A stretch of DNA of 64,000 nt from Provencibacterium sp. (GCA_022793895.1 JAAWDS010000008.1:1-64000); one strand, 5' to 3'. Shown: positions 1-9,923, numbered from the stretch's first letter. Notes: generated by a model not told the origin, from the letters alone. A program made the numbers and translations.

Positions 1-174
1 CGCCAGCTGCCCCGCGTTTTCGGGGTAAAGCTCCCCGCGGGCTATCTTGACGTCTTTCGGAGCGTCGATAGCGATCTTGAACTTGTTCCCCGACTGGTTG
101 GTTTCGAACACCGTGATGTAGATATTGTCGTTAATCACGATAGCGTCCCCCAGGTTCCTTCCCAATACCAGCAT
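1..174 (-). CDS. csrA: Carbon storage regulator CsrA (5' part, cut by window edge)
   Basis: The 58 visible codons start MLVLGRNLGDAIVINDNIYI and continue with KFKIAIDAPKDVKIARGELY, the typical CsrA beta-strand core with its conserved APxDVxxxR/H segment. CsrA is a small dimeric RNA-binding protein that blocks translation of target mRNAs at GGA motifs; in Gram-positive bacteria it commonly controls flagellin with FliW. The ATG at 174 is preceded by AAGGAGG about six bases upstream. The gene runs off the left edge, so the last few residues and any flagellar neighbours are not visible. Upstream on the same strand is the terminator of the CotH operon, so csrA probably has its own promoter between 175 and 300; I see no convincing -35/-10 pair there. 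Confidence 0.93.
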   Translation of the reverse strand, partial: MLVLGRNLGDAIVINDNIYITVFETNQSGNKFKIAIDAPKDVKIARGELYPENAGQLA

Positions 175-300
175 GCTAACCTCCTTGTTCACAATGCTAT
201 AGATAAAGTTACAGAGAAGAAGAGCGGGAAACGGGAGGAAGAGGCCGTCCGAAGAGGACAGAATGAGAACAGATTGTCCTTGTATAACAGATTTTGGCAT

Positions 301-340
301 AAAAAGAACCCGTTGACAAAACTATAGCTTTGTCAACGGG
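301..340 (-). terminator. Rho-independent terminator after the cotH gene
   Basis: A perfect 12-bp stem (309-320 with 329-340) around an eight-base loop is followed on the minus strand by a T-rich run (308-301). It lies just downstream of the CotH reading frame. A close relative of the same hairpin occurs at 58700-58731. Confidence 0.8.
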
Positions 341-439
341 CTTTAACCGCCTTCACTTTATCTATTCGTTCCCTCCTCCGAAAACTAAAGGGGGGAGAAA
401 CGAAAAAATTTTTTGGTGCAAAAGCTACCCATTATCCAG

Positions 440-2362
440 CTACCGGGTCCTGCGCCGGAAGAATAGGGCGGCGGTGATGCCCAGGATGAGAAAGAGCGCC
501 GAACCGCCGAGCGTTATCCAGCCGCGGAGAGAGACAGAGCTGCCGGATTCTTCCGGCTCCCCTCCTGGAAAGGCTGGCATTTTGCCGCCCTCCGGCGGCT
601 CTCCGAAGGAGGCGTTCGGGGCGGCCCCGGTTTCTTTTGCCGACGGGGAGGAGGAGCCTTCCGGCTGCTCTGGCGAAGAAGGACGTTTTCGATCCATCCC
701 CCCGCCTGCGTGCATAGAACCCATGGCGGAAACGGATAAGCCGCCGGCGTCGATCAGGTTTTCCTCCTCACTCTGTCCCTCGGAGGTGGAGGCTATCGAG
801 CCCTCCAACTGACCGCGGATGCTTTGCGCACGCAGCAGGCAGAACTCTTTTAATGTATCGATACCGGTTTCAAACTCCTCGTAGGTGCAGAATTTGGTGG
901 GATCGCTTTCCACATAGGGGGCAATCAGCGATTTTACCCCATCAATCCATTCCGAAAAAGAGGCGCTGTCTAGGCAGGTATTGATAAACTCTGAAAAATA
1001 GCGGTGATACTGTTCCGTGTATTCCTCGTCCGCGAAGATCCAGGCCAGCATAGGACGGGAATCCACGCTCCCGCCGGAGACAGGCGTATCGATGGGATAG
1101 TTTACCAGGCTGGTGGCGGAGCTGGAGGACTCAAATCCCCCGAAGGCTAGGTTATAGTCCCATGGGATCATCGAGAGCCGGCCCTCTTCTTCATATAAAT
1201 AATAGTTGTGGATCATCTGGCCGGTATAGCTGTCAAAATTGAGGACGAAGTTATGAACGACAAAGTAACGAATGACCGAATCGATATCGACGGAATTTTC
1301 TATATCGGTATTTTCGTTGATGCTTTTGAGGGCGGCTATGAGCCGGTCCTGATCCTGGGCGGAGGGCGAGGTTTTGGCGTTGTCAAAGATGTTGGGATAG
1401 CTTTCGTAGGCGTCGTCGGTATAGATCAAGGATACGTCGCTGGACCCTATTCCGCCCATACCCGGCGGCCCGCCTTGCCTCATCCGGCCTTCAGGGAAGG
1501 CACGTTCATCCAAAGCCGCCGCAGGATCGCCGGAGGGCGCAGCGTTTTCCGCATCTTCGGGCATGACCGGGAAATCCCCGTCCCCGCCAGGGAAGGCGGC
1601 TCCTTCCGGGCGTTCAGGAGGATTGCCAAAGGGGAAAGCGTTTCCGCCGCTGCCGGACTGGGATCCGGCTTCTTCGGCCTGTCCAGGGAAGCCCTTCCAA
1701 TCCTCCATCTGGAAGTTGCGGCCGTTGCCGTGGCCGCCGCCCATGCTGATGCTGTCCGGTTTATACAGCTCGCCGTAGTCCTTCCCATAGTTCCGGCTGA
1801 GGAAAGCCTCTTCCACTCCCTCCACCGCCAGATAGAGCCCCCACTCTTCGCCGTTTACGGTAATGGCCGCAAAGCTGCAAAGCGGCGCGCTGACGCCGAA
1901 GGCTCCCATGAGCTGGTAGGTCAGAAAATCTTTCATGTAGGTGTTATCCTGAATGATATTGTTCAGACACATCTTATCTAAGCCGTGATAGTTTTTTCCG
2001 CTGTCATAGTGATCAAATTCGATTTTGAAGCTATAGCGGTTGTTGCCGTAGGCCGCTACCTGGGTCAAGGAGGTGTTCCCCTTGGCCCGCAGGCCGACAT
2101 TTTTATAAGCCTCCCCATCGATGACAACGGTGCAGGCGGTATATTGCTCGTTGGTGCATTCTTCGAGGAACCCCTCCCAATCGTCTATCCGGATGTCGAT
2201 GGTGTGAACGGCGCCGGGATCGAACAGGCGGCTTTCATAGCCGGGGGCGGCAGAAGCGGGCTGAACGCCGAGGCTCTCCGCCTTCAGGAACAGCGTGCTC
2301 AGAATGAGGACGGCGGCCAACGCGATACAGCAGATTTTATCGATATGCTTGGATGTGGACAC
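440..2362 (-). CDS. CotH kinase family protein, membrane-anchored
   Basis: 640 residues. An N-terminal hydrophobic segment (residues 9-27) acts as signal or anchor and a C-terminal transmembrane helix (about 615-635) ends in RRRTR. The CotH fold is visible in IDGEAYKNVGLRAKGNTS (about 81-98), HGLDKMCLNN (126-135) and the catalytic-type motif IPWDYNLAFGG (399-409). CotH proteins are atypical protein kinases first known from spore coats, but membrane-anchored homologues like this one form a separate group. A Gly/Pro/Met-rich low-complexity insert (about 205-305) and a second before the C-terminal helix (about 540-610) are unusual. It starts with GTG behind AAGGAGGGGG. It is last in a three-gene set with the DUF4956 and VTC-domain genes, an arrangement I recall as recurrent. 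The substrate is unknown. Confidence 0.85.
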   Translation of the reverse strand: MSTSKHIDKICCIALAAVLILSTLFLKAESLGVQPASAAPGYESRLFDPGAVHTIDIRIDDWEGFLEECTNEQYTACTVVIDGEAYKNVGLRAKGNTSLTQVAAYGNNRYSFKIEFDHYDSGKNYHGLDKMCLNNIIQDNTYMKDFLTYQLMGAFGVSAPLCSFAAITVNGEEWGLYLAVEGVEEAFLSRNYGKDYGELYKPDSISMGGGHGNGRNFQMEDWKGFPGQAEEAGSQSGSGGNAFPFGNPPERPEGAAFPGGDGDFPVMPEDAENAAPSGDPAAALDERAFPEGRMRQGGPPGMGGIGSSDVSLIYTDDAYESYPNIFDNAKTSPSAQDQDRLIAALKSINENTDIENSVDIDSVIRYFVVHNFVLNFDSYTGQMIHNYYLYEEEGRLSMIPWDYNLAFGGFESSSSATSLVNYPIDTPVSGGSVDSRPMLAWIFADEEYTEQYHRYFSEFINTCLDSASFSEWIDGVKSLIAPYVESDPTKFCTYEEFETGIDTLKEFCLLRAQSIRGQLEGSIASTSEGQSEEENLIDAGGLSVSAMGSMHAGGGMDRKRPSSPEQPEGSSSPSAKETGAAPNASFGEPPEGGKMPAFPGGEPEESGSSVSLRGWITLGGSALFLILGITAALFFRRRTR

Positions 2363-2375
2363 GGGTCCCCCTCCT

Positions 2376-3047
2376 TTATCCCATATAATCCCCGTTATAG
2401 CTGACGAGGACGGCGCTGTTGACCCCCTCTATTTCGGAAAGGGTATTGAGGAAGCCGGTGTCGTCCTCCTTCAAGCGGATCTCCAGGTTCAGCTCGATAG
2501 AGCCTTTCTGCACCGTTTTGCTTTTTACCGTGCAGCGCTGGACCTGGCCGGATAAAAACTCTACCGCCTTTTTTTCGCTCTCCTGCCCGTTGCAGGAGAG
2601 GACAACGATATAGGGGTTGCGGTGGGTCTTCCGATTGACGAAGATTAAAAGAGTCATACCGATGAGAAGGCTGCCCACTACGGCCAGAGGGATCATCCCG
2701 GCCGCCAGAACGATGCCGGCGGCAATCGACCAGAAGAGAAAGGCGATATCCAGCGGTTCCTTGATAGCGGTGCGGAATCGGACGATGGACAGAGCGCCGA
2801 CCATGCCCAGCGAGAGAACGACGTTGGAGGTAACGGCGAGGATGACCAACGTAGTAATCATCGTTAAAGCGATGAGGGTGACGCCAAAGCTCGAAGAATA
2901 CATCGTGCCCGAAAAGGTTTTCTGATAGACGAGGAAGATAAAAACCCCTAGGCCGAAGGCCAGCACCAAAGCTAAAACCATGTCCAGGATAGAGACGCTT
3001 GCCAGGTTTTCCAGAAAGCTCGATTTAAAGATATCGTTAAAAGTCAT
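2376..3047 (-). CDS. DUF4956 family membrane protein
   Basis: 223 residues with about four hydrophobic segments in the first 135 residues and a soluble C-terminal domain. The run LSLGMVGALSIVRFRTAIK (about 83-101) is the signature I associate with DUF4956 proteins. Function is not established; the C-terminal part resembles a small ferredoxin-like fold only by its length and strand pattern. The ATG at 3047 follows AAGGATGG. It ends 14 bases before the CotH start and lies downstream of the VTC-domain gene, so the three are probably co-transcribed and act together at the membrane. Confidence 0.8.
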   Translation of the reverse strand: MTFNDIFKSSFLENLASVSILDMVLALVLAFGLGVFIFLVYQKTFSGTMYSSSFGVTLIALTMITTLVILAVTSNVVLSLGMVGALSIVRFRTAIKEPLDIAFLFWSIAAGIVLAAGMIPLAVVGSLLIGMTLLIFVNRKTHRNPYIVVLSCNGQESEKKAVEFLSGQVQRCTVKSKTVQKGSIELNLEIRLKEDDTGFLNTLSEIEGVNSAVLVSYNGDYMG

Positions 3048-3182
3048 GCAGAACCATCCTTTATAAAAAATAGATGCCGCAGGCGGATATTTTTCGCCTA
3101 TCTGCCTCGGCTGCCGTGGGAGGCAGGGCCAACAAATTCCGGCCGCGCCGTCCGGGGCGGGGAAGAGGGCGGCAGAACCGGT

Positions 3183-3851
3183 TCAGCCGTAAACGCGGCA
3201 GGCGGCGTATTTGGAGAATGCGCAGGATCGGCGGCCTTCGAGCTGAACGGCGTCCCGAATGATATCCGGCAGGTATTCATCCCATTTCACTTCCAATAGA
3301 ATAGGGTCCCCCTCCACCGGAAGGCTCAGGCTTTCTGGTGCGAGGAAACCGGAGGGCGATCCGGTGCGGATGCGGTAGTCCAAGGTAATGCGCACATTTC
3401 CGGCCGGGAACACGAAGGCCTCCCGGATATAATCGACGACCGTTTTAGGCTGGAGACCCTTTAGCTTCATCTTGGTGTAGAGCTCTTTTGTGAGCGGCCT
3501 TTCGCTTTGAAGCATCCAGGCGGCGTCCCCAGCCAACAGGGCGGCTGTTTCTTCCGCGGTCCAGCCCTCGCTCTCTTTGCAGCATAGCCCGTTCAGCTTG
3601 CTCTTCTTTTCCAGCCGGATAAAAGAGGGATCCCCGTTGTAGTAACGGATGCGGAATTTCTCCCGCAGGTTCACGCCGTCGATCTTTTCGCGCAGGGCGC
3701 TATCCTGGGGATCGTCGAAATATAAGCTGCGTATTTCATAGGTCCCGGCGTTTCCGTTCCCATCCGGGCGGGCGACGGCGGCGAGCCTTGCGCGCAGCAC
3801 AAGACGATCCAGGGCAGTGATCGTGTGCTTCCATTCATGGCGGAATTTCAA
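3183..3851 (-). CDS. VTC-domain (polyphosphate polymerase-type) protein
   Basis: 222 residues. The order of charged motifs matches the VTC tunnel fold: RHEWKH near the N-terminus, YEIRSLYFDD (38-47), REKFRIRYY (64-72), RLEKKSK (79-85), RIRTGSPSG and EVKWDEYLP near the C-terminus. Eukaryotic Vtc4 makes polyphosphate from ATP with such a domain. Bacterial stand-alone VTC proteins are usually annotated as polyphosphate polymerases, but the activity of this one is unproven. The start is a TTG (3851) with GGAAGTGGG upstream; no better ATG lies nearby. A 131-base gap separates it from the DUF4956 gene. It is the first gene of the CotH triad. Confidence 0.85.
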   Translation of the reverse strand: MKFRHEWKHTITALDRLVLRARLAAVARPDGNGNAGTYEIRSLYFDDPQDSALREKIDGVNLREKFRIRYYNGDPSFIRLEKKSKLNGLCCKESEGWTAEETAALLAGDAAWMLQSERPLTKELYTKMKLKGLQPKTVVDYIREAFVFPAGNVRITLDYRIRTGSPSGFLAPESLSLPVEGDPILLEVKWDEYLPDIIRDAVQLEGRRSCAFSKYAACRVYG

Positions 3852-4070
3852 TCGTTCCCACTTCCATTCTCATCTCAACGTTAAGCGGCTATTTTTTGGA
3901 GGCCTTCCAAAGAGCGTCCTTATTTTATCCGATTTTAGGGCTGTCTTCATTGCTTTTCTATGAACGGTTTCAAACGAAATTAATACATTTAGGCGGTTTT
4001 GTGATAGGAATGTGTTCGGCTTGACGGAAAGAGGAGAGAGCCGCTTTTTTGTGGATTTTTGAGAGATATC

Positions 4071-4117
4071 AGAAAAGGGACTGCTGCAACATATAAGATA
4101 TGTTGCAGCAGTCCCTT
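4071..4117 (-). terminator. Strong hairpin terminator after the 236-aa membrane protein gene
   Basis: A perfect 19-bp stem (4075-4093 with 4099-4117) with a five-base loop; on the minus strand it is followed by TTTTC. It closes the lysS-linked transcription unit. The rest of 3852-4070 is the upstream region of the VTC-domain gene; I see no convincing promoter there. Confidence 0.75.
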
Positions 4118-4189
4118 ATAGGGCGGCGCTGTGTTCCGGCCGCCCGGTTGGCTTCCCTAAATAGGCAGTCCAACGCTCTTGGATGATTT

Positions 4190-4900
4190 TTAGGACTCCA
4201 TTCCAAACAGCAGCGGATTCTCCTCTGGCGGCGGAATTTCAATTGGGTTGGTTTTGTGATCGGCCAGCAGGTTTTCCAACAGCGAAAGCTGGTTTTGATA
4301 GTTGGCAACAGCTTTCTCGTTCCGGTTGGCCGCGCGCATATCGGATCGGCGCAGGGTTAAAAAATATTTCTCCGCATAGGGGGCGATCCCCGGATCCGTC
4401 CCCAGCGGGGTATCGGACAGGCGGATTTTTTTACCGCCGTCGAAGGCTTTGCCGCTGTAGGCGGAGAGATCGGCAAAGAAGGAGCCGTCGCTGCTGCGTT
4501 CGATCATATCGAAGGTGTAGTCGTCCAGAAAGAGCACCATGGAAAGCCCGTCGGAGAGCTCGGCCATCAGCCGGGTTTGGGCAGCCATGAACATCTCCGC
4601 CTGCACCTCATCCGAGGGGAAGAGGTTGGAGGACACGCTGACGTTGATTTCCCCGTTCCCGTCGTAGTCTTCGGCATATTGCTCCAGCAGCAGGGCCAGC
4701 CGTTCGGCAAAGGTATAATCGGTGTACACCCGCCCGGTGATCATCATCTCGGCGTCATATTTTTCTTTCACGACGAGATCATGAACCATGGTTACGACCA
4801 TCACCAGAAGAAAAAGCCCGACAATCGTATGCCATTTATAGTGGTACCAATAATTTTCAAACCATTTTTGCGTTCCAAATTTCGGCTTTTCAATATCCAT
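4190..4900 (-). CDS. Single-pass membrane protein of unknown function
   Basis: 236 residues. A short cytoplasmic N-terminus rich in W/Y (KWFENYWYHYKWH) leads into one transmembrane helix (about 26-45), followed by a mostly hydrophilic, probably extracellular region of about 190 residues with no cysteines and no motif I recognise. The order suggests an N-in/C-out anchored protein. The gene starts ten bases after the lysS stop codon and ends at a strong terminator, so it is very likely translated from the lysS transcript. I do not recognise the family and assign no function. Confidence 0.75.
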   Translation of the reverse strand: MDIEKPKFGTQKWFENYWYHYKWHTIVGLFLLVMVVTMVHDLVVKEKYDAEMMITGRVYTDYTFAERLALLLEQYAEDYDGNGEINVSVSSNLFPSDEVQAEMFMAAQTRLMAELSDGLSMVLFLDDYTFDMIERSSDGSFFADLSAYSGKAFDGGKKIRLSDTPLGTDPGIAPYAEKYFLTLRRSDMRAANRNEKAVANYQNQLSLLENLLADHKTNPIEIPPPEENPLLFGMES

Positions 4901-4910
4901 CGGCAGCCCC

Positions 4911-6527
<1,617 letters not shown>

Positions 6528-6649
6528 CTATCTGTATCCTGCGGGGGCGCCGGGACGCTCCCTCTATTTAGGCTCCTTTTGACAGCCGCGGCCCCGCCTC
6601 CGGCGCGGCAACGGCCGGATAGGGGAGGGAACCGCTTTCGGTTATTATA

Positions 6650-6680
6650 CCAAAAAGCGGGCCTTTTGCAAAGCCCGCTT
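6650..6680 (-). terminator. Terminator of greA
   Basis: A GC-rich 8-bp stem (6655-6662 with 6673-6680), extendable with weaker pairs, is followed on the minus strand by TTTTTGG. It lies 41 bases after the greA stop. Confidence 0.75.
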
Positions 6681-6720
6681 GACTGGAAACTGGTTCATCC
6701 GTCCCGAATTTTTCCGCTTA

Positions 6721-7197
6721 TCAGATCGAGATCTCCATGATTTCAAATCTGGCGGTATCACCGGAAGGGAGCTTGACCTCCACCACATCTCCCTCCTTGT
6801 GGCCGATTACAGCGGCCCCAACGGGAGATTCATCGGTGATGGTGCTCATATCTGAGCCGCTTTCCACCGCGCTGACCAGCCGGTAGCTTTCCACATCGCC
6901 AAACTCCAAATCCTTAATTTTCACCGTTGTGCCAACGGAGACCTCGCTGGTGGAGAGGTGGTCGTAGGAGATAACCTTGGCATTTTTAAGCTGTTCTTCA
7001 AGCTTCACGATGCGCGCTTCCACAAGGGCCTGCTCGTTCTTCGCTTCATCATATTCACTGTTTTCAGAGAGATCGCCAAAGCCGCGGGCAATGCGGATCT
7101 TTTCGGCAATCTCCTGGCGTTTTTCAACCTTGAGCTGTTCCAGCTCTTCCTCCAGCGCTTTATAGCTGGCGAGCGTCATTACAAGTTCTTTTGCCAT
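6721..7197 (-). CDS. greA: Transcription elongation factor GreA
   Basis: 158 residues, the standard GreA length. The N-terminal coiled coil is visible (SYKALEEELEQLKVEKRQEI) with the acidic tip motif GDLSENSEYDEAK (about 41-53), whose D and E residues insert into the RNA polymerase secondary channel to trigger cleavage of backtracked RNA. The C-terminal FKBP-like domain contains ESPVGAAVIGHKEGDVVEV. The ATG at 7197 has AAGGAG about eleven bases upstream. A consensus promoter lies at 7248-7276 and a terminator at 6650-6680, so the gene is probably expressed alone. Confidence 0.96.
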   Translation of the reverse strand: MAKELVMTLASYKALEEELEQLKVEKRQEIAEKIRIARGFGDLSENSEYDEAKNEQALVEARIVKLEEQLKNAKVISYDHLSTSEVSVGTTVKIKDLEFGDVESYRLVSAVESGSDMSTITDESPVGAAVIGHKEGDVVEVKLPSGDTARFEIMEISI

Positions 7198-7247
7198 TTG
7201 ATGGACTACTCCTTCCTAAAAGTAGCTGCCTAAAAGGCAATATGAAT

Positions 7248-7276
7248 ATTATATGCAACCGGCTCTGCATTGTCAA
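7248..7276 (-). promoter_or_regulatory. Sigma-A promoter of greA
   Basis: On the minus strand TTGACA (7276-7271), a 17-base spacer and TATAAT (7253-7248): a full consensus pair about 50 bases before the greA start. Confidence 0.85.
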
Positions 7277-7369
7277 GAGCAGGGAGGCTAAAAAGCGTTT
7301 CCTAATATCCCGTTTTTTCTTTGTTTATTTAAAGAATATAGGAATATTCGACAGTCTGTTTTCCCCGGC

Positions 7370-8227
7370 TTACCGGACAATCAGCGCCTGGGACTGGTTC
7401 AACAGGATTTGGGAAGCGATATCCGGCAGATGGACGATCCGGTTTTTGCAGCGCAGGGTGGAAGCGCGCAGCCGGTAGATCTCCCGCGCCTTGCAGCGAT
7501 CGTGCAGGGCGGCGTAGAAGGCATAGCGGTTGATTCCCGGCGGGATGACGGCGTCCGCCGGTTCCAAGCGCCAATCCGGCTGCCAAAGGCGTAGGTTGCC
7601 GTCCGCTATTTCCTCCAGGCAGGCGGTCAGGATGGGGACGGGATAGATGCTGGGCAGCGGAATACCGCCGGTATCCAACGCCAGCGACGCGCGAGCGAGC
7701 GACTGCGGATTCTCTGCAAACTGGATGGGCGCGCCATACTCTTCCAGTACCTTATCGGCATAGCCCTGGTAAAGCCGGCGGTTTTCGGTATAGACGATCA
7801 CCTCCGGGGAAAATTTAATCAACTGTTCCAGCAGCGCGCCATGAGCGCCGTGCGGATCGATGAAGGCAATGCAGCGGCAATAGAGCGGAAGGTTGCTGGA
7901 ATCCAGCGCTTCGGTCGCTGTGTGGCAGAGGATGTGGACCAGCATGCGCAGAATGTCCCCGTCCGAAACGGCAAAGCGGAATCCCTGCGGGAGCTCGCAT
8001 CCCTCGGCGCACAGAGCCATGCGGCAGCTCTGCCGCAGAAGCCGCTCCTGTTTTTCGTCTGCGCAGAGCCGGGCGCCTATGCGCACGTCGGTAAAGAAGC
8101 TATCCAGCAGTTCAACGCGCTCAAAGGTGGTTTGCGGCGGCTTTAGTAGCCTCCTAATCCGATCCTTTATGTGCAGCCGCCCGTTTTGAGGCTCCGGCTC
8201 TTTTTGGAAGCTGAAGGTTACGAACAA
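7370..8227 (-). CDS. Protein of unknown function (285 aa)
   Basis: 285 residues, soluble, with no signal peptide and no clear transmembrane helix. The middle part (about 60-110) resembles neither a kinase nor a nuclease motif that I can name; RMLVHILCHTATEALDSSNLP faintly recalls the N-box region of HATPase folds (His and Asn residues within a helix), but no G-boxes follow, so I do not call it a histidine kinase. It starts with TTG (8227) behind GGGGAG seven bases upstream. It is transcribed toward greA but the greA promoter lies between them. Confidence 0.6.
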   Translation of the reverse strand: MFVTFSFQKEPEPQNGRLHIKDRIRRLLKPPQTTFERVELLDSFFTDVRIGARLCADEKQERLLRQSCRMALCAEGCELPQGFRFAVSDGDILRMLVHILCHTATEALDSSNLPLYCRCIAFIDPHGAHGALLEQLIKFSPEVIVYTENRRLYQGYADKVLEEYGAPIQFAENPQSLARASLALDTGGIPLPSIYPVPILTACLEEIADGNLRLWQPDWRLEPADAVIPPGINRYAFYAALHDRCKAREIYRLRASTLRCKNRIVHLPDIASQILLNQSQALIVR

Positions 8228-8360
8228 GCTGAGGCTCCCCTTTCCTGAAGGATTCTCCCTTTTACATGGATATTCATATGCTTGTCTCCGGTAAAAATGC
8301 TTCTTTTTCGGATCCCCTCTTTTCTAAGCCGTAGGTGAGGGAAAAATTCTAAAATGGGGG

Positions 8361-8389
8361 TTGACAAACTTTATCCGGTCGTGTATACT
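8361..8389 (+). promoter_or_regulatory. Promoter of tRNA-Ala
   Basis: TTGACA (8361-8366), 17-base spacer, TATACT (8384-8389), ending 13 bases before the tRNA. Confidence 0.85.
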
Positions 8390-8402
8390 ATAAAAGCACT
8401 AA

Positions 8403-8478
8403 GGGGGCGTAGCTCAGCTGGGAGAGCGCCTGAATGGCATTCAGGAGGTCAAGAGTTCGATCCTCTCCGTCTCCACCA
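8403..8478 (+). tRNA. tRNA-Ala (GGC)
   Basis: 76 bases with encoded CCA. The acceptor stem GGGGGCG pairs with CGTCTCC (two G-U pairs), the anticodon loop ATGGCAT gives anticodon GGC, and the T-loop TTCGATC is normal. Confidence 0.95.
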
Positions 8479-8518
8479 AAATTACTGCTTAGAGAAAATC
8501 TAAGCAGTAATTTTTTGT
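8478..8518 (+). terminator. Terminator of tRNA-Ala
   Basis: A perfect 15-bp stem (8479-8493 with 8499-8513) with loop GAAAA, followed by a T-run. It begins immediately after the tRNA CCA. The rest of 8519-8763 holds no gene I can support. Confidence 0.9.
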
Positions 8519-8763
8519 TTGGCAAAAAGCGTTCGCTGAGGGATTCAGCGGAGGGCTTCTAGCGGCTCGGCGATCCCTGTTAGCCGGATGCTCTCATCGC
8601 ACGCGTCCAAGGATATTCTCTAGACTGTCTGTGCACTTCCTGCTTCAGACGGTTAAGCTGTAAAGGGGCTATCGTTTCGCTGCCTTAGACGGGGCTCTCT
8701 GGTTATTTAAACTGTTTGCAGGAGAGAGTGGGGTTTCGTTTATCAACATTTTGAATCCAGGGC

Positions 8764-8792
8764 TTGCAAAGTGAAGGAAATTATAGTATAAT
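8764..8792 (+). promoter_or_regulatory. Promoter of tRNA-Leu
   Basis: TTGCAA (8764-8769), 17-base spacer, TATAAT (8787-8792), 14 bases before the tRNA. Confidence 0.85.
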
Positions 8793-8806
8793 AAATCTGT
8801 TCTCTA

Positions 8807-8892
8807 GCCGGTGTGTCGGAATGGCAGACGATGCGGACTCAAAATCCGTTGGTGGCAACACCGTGTGGGTTCAAGTCCCACCACCGGCACCA
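8807..8892 (+). tRNA. tRNA-Leu (CAA)
   Basis: 86 bases with encoded CCA. The acceptor stem GCCGGTG/CACCGGC is perfect, the anticodon loop CTCAAAA gives CAA, and the long variable arm (TGGTGGCAACACC) is typical of leucine tRNAs. The 3' end borders the AT-rich island. Confidence 0.95.
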
Positions 8893-8896
8893 AGTT

Positions 8897-8934
8897 AAAA
8901 GCTACATTTTGAGAAATCAAAATGTAGCTTTTGT
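8897..8934 (+). terminator. Terminator of tRNA-Leu
   Basis: A 16-bp perfect stem (8897-8912 with 8917-8932), loop GAAA, T-rich 3' arm, five bases after the tRNA. Confidence 0.9.
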
Positions 8935-8956
8935 TATGTTTTCAAGCGGAAAGATG

Positions 8957-8986
8957 TCCTCCATGCTATACTTTTGGCATGGAGGA
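8957..8986 (+). promoter_or_regulatory. Inverted repeat covering the recombinase ribosome binding site
   Basis: TCCTCCATGC (8957-8966) is the exact reverse complement of GCATGGAGGA (8977-8986), with a ten-base loop. The right arm contains the GGAGGA Shine-Dalgarno of the recombinase start at 8993. In RNA the hairpin would hide the ribosome site; in DNA it could be an operator. Confidence 0.6.
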
Positions 8987-8992
8987 ATTTTT

Positions 8993-9880
8993 ATGATACC
9001 AAAAACGATTCTTTTCTCTTACAAACAAGAAAAATTGCGGGTTGTAGCTTACTGCCGAGTCAGCACAAATCATCCCGAACAGTTGGGAAGCCTTGAAACA
9101 CAGAAATCTCACTTTGAAACAATAATTCGGGAGAATCCAAACTGGCAGTTTGTAAAAATTTATTCCGATGTCGGCTCTGCTCTAAGAACCAAAAACAGAC
9201 CAGGTTATCATCAGATGATCCTAGATGGAAAGAAGGGTCTGTTCGATTTCGTTTTAGTAAAATCATTAAGTCGGTTCGGACGTGATACCGTCGAAACATT
9301 AACACAGATAAGGAAGTGGAAACAAATGAATATTGGTTTGTATGCAGAAATGGAGGATATTGATACCATGAAAGTGAATGACAGTGCACTTAGCATTTTT
9401 CTTGCTATGGCTCAGGAAGAAAGTTGTAGCAAAAGCGAGAACATCAAATTTGGCATTCGAGCACGCATGCGCAGTGGGAAAACAATTCTCAATCACAGTC
9501 AATTTTTGGGTTATACCAAAGGACCGGATGGGGTGCTGGTGGTAGTCCCTGAAGAAGCCGAGATCGTACGCAAAATTTTTGATTTGTATTTACAGGGGAA
9601 TGGTGTACGGAAAATCAAGCGATATCTGGAGGAGCATGGGATAAAGACAGCAACAGGTAAAGGGATTTGGAGTACATCGACCATTGACCGTATGCTCAGC
9701 AACGAAAAATACATCGGCAAGGTGTTGATGCAGAAAACCTATACGCCAGATTTTTTAACTGGGAAACAGAAAAAGAATGACGGTGCATTAAGTATGTTTC
9801 TGGTAGAAAATGCTCATGAAGCGATTATTGACAAGGAGACTTTTATGAAGGTGCAGCAAAGAAAAAGCAAAACTAATTAA
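8993..9880 (+). CDS. Serine recombinase, short form lacking the C-terminal part
   Basis: 295 residues. The resolvase catalytic domain (about 15-150) has the nucleophile in CRVST (Ser24) and the arginine pair in SLSRFGRD (94, 97). The Recombinase domain follows (FLGYTKGPDG, about 171-280; PEEAEIVRKIFDLYLQG; TIDRMLSNEKYIG). Typical large serine recombinases go on for another 150-250 residues with a zinc ribbon and coiled coil. This one stops right after EAIIDKETFMKVQQRK, so it is either a natural short form or 3'-truncated. The start ATG 8993 has GGAGGA seven bases upstream, inside a hairpin. It may move or invert the island; activity is uncertain because the zinc ribbon is missing. Confidence 0.88.
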   Translation: MIPKTILFSYKQEKLRVVAYCRVSTNHPEQLGSLETQKSHFETIIRENPNWQFVKIYSDVGSALRTKNRPGYHQMILDGKKGLFDFVLVKSLSRFGRDTVETLTQIRKWKQMNIGLYAEMEDIDTMKVNDSALSIFLAMAQEESCSKSENIKFGIRARMRSGKTILNHSQFLGYTKGPDGVLVVVPEEAEIVRKIFDLYLQGNGVRKIKRYLEEHGIKTATGKGIWSTSTIDRMLSNEKYIGKVLMQKTYTPDFLTGKQKKNDGALSMFLVENAHEAIIDKETFMKVQQRKSKTN

Positions 9881-9923
9881 CGTCCATAGAAAAGAAGGTA
9901 TTCTATTTTTTGAAAAGTTCACT

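Noticed and set aside
7370..8227. Histidine kinase-like ATPase
   Set aside because: Only a weak N-box-like segment is visible and no glycine boxes follow.
8813..8992. Extension of the recombinase frame upstream through tRNA-Leu
   Set aside because: It would translate the tRNA and its terminator; the ATG at 8993 has a proper ribosome site.
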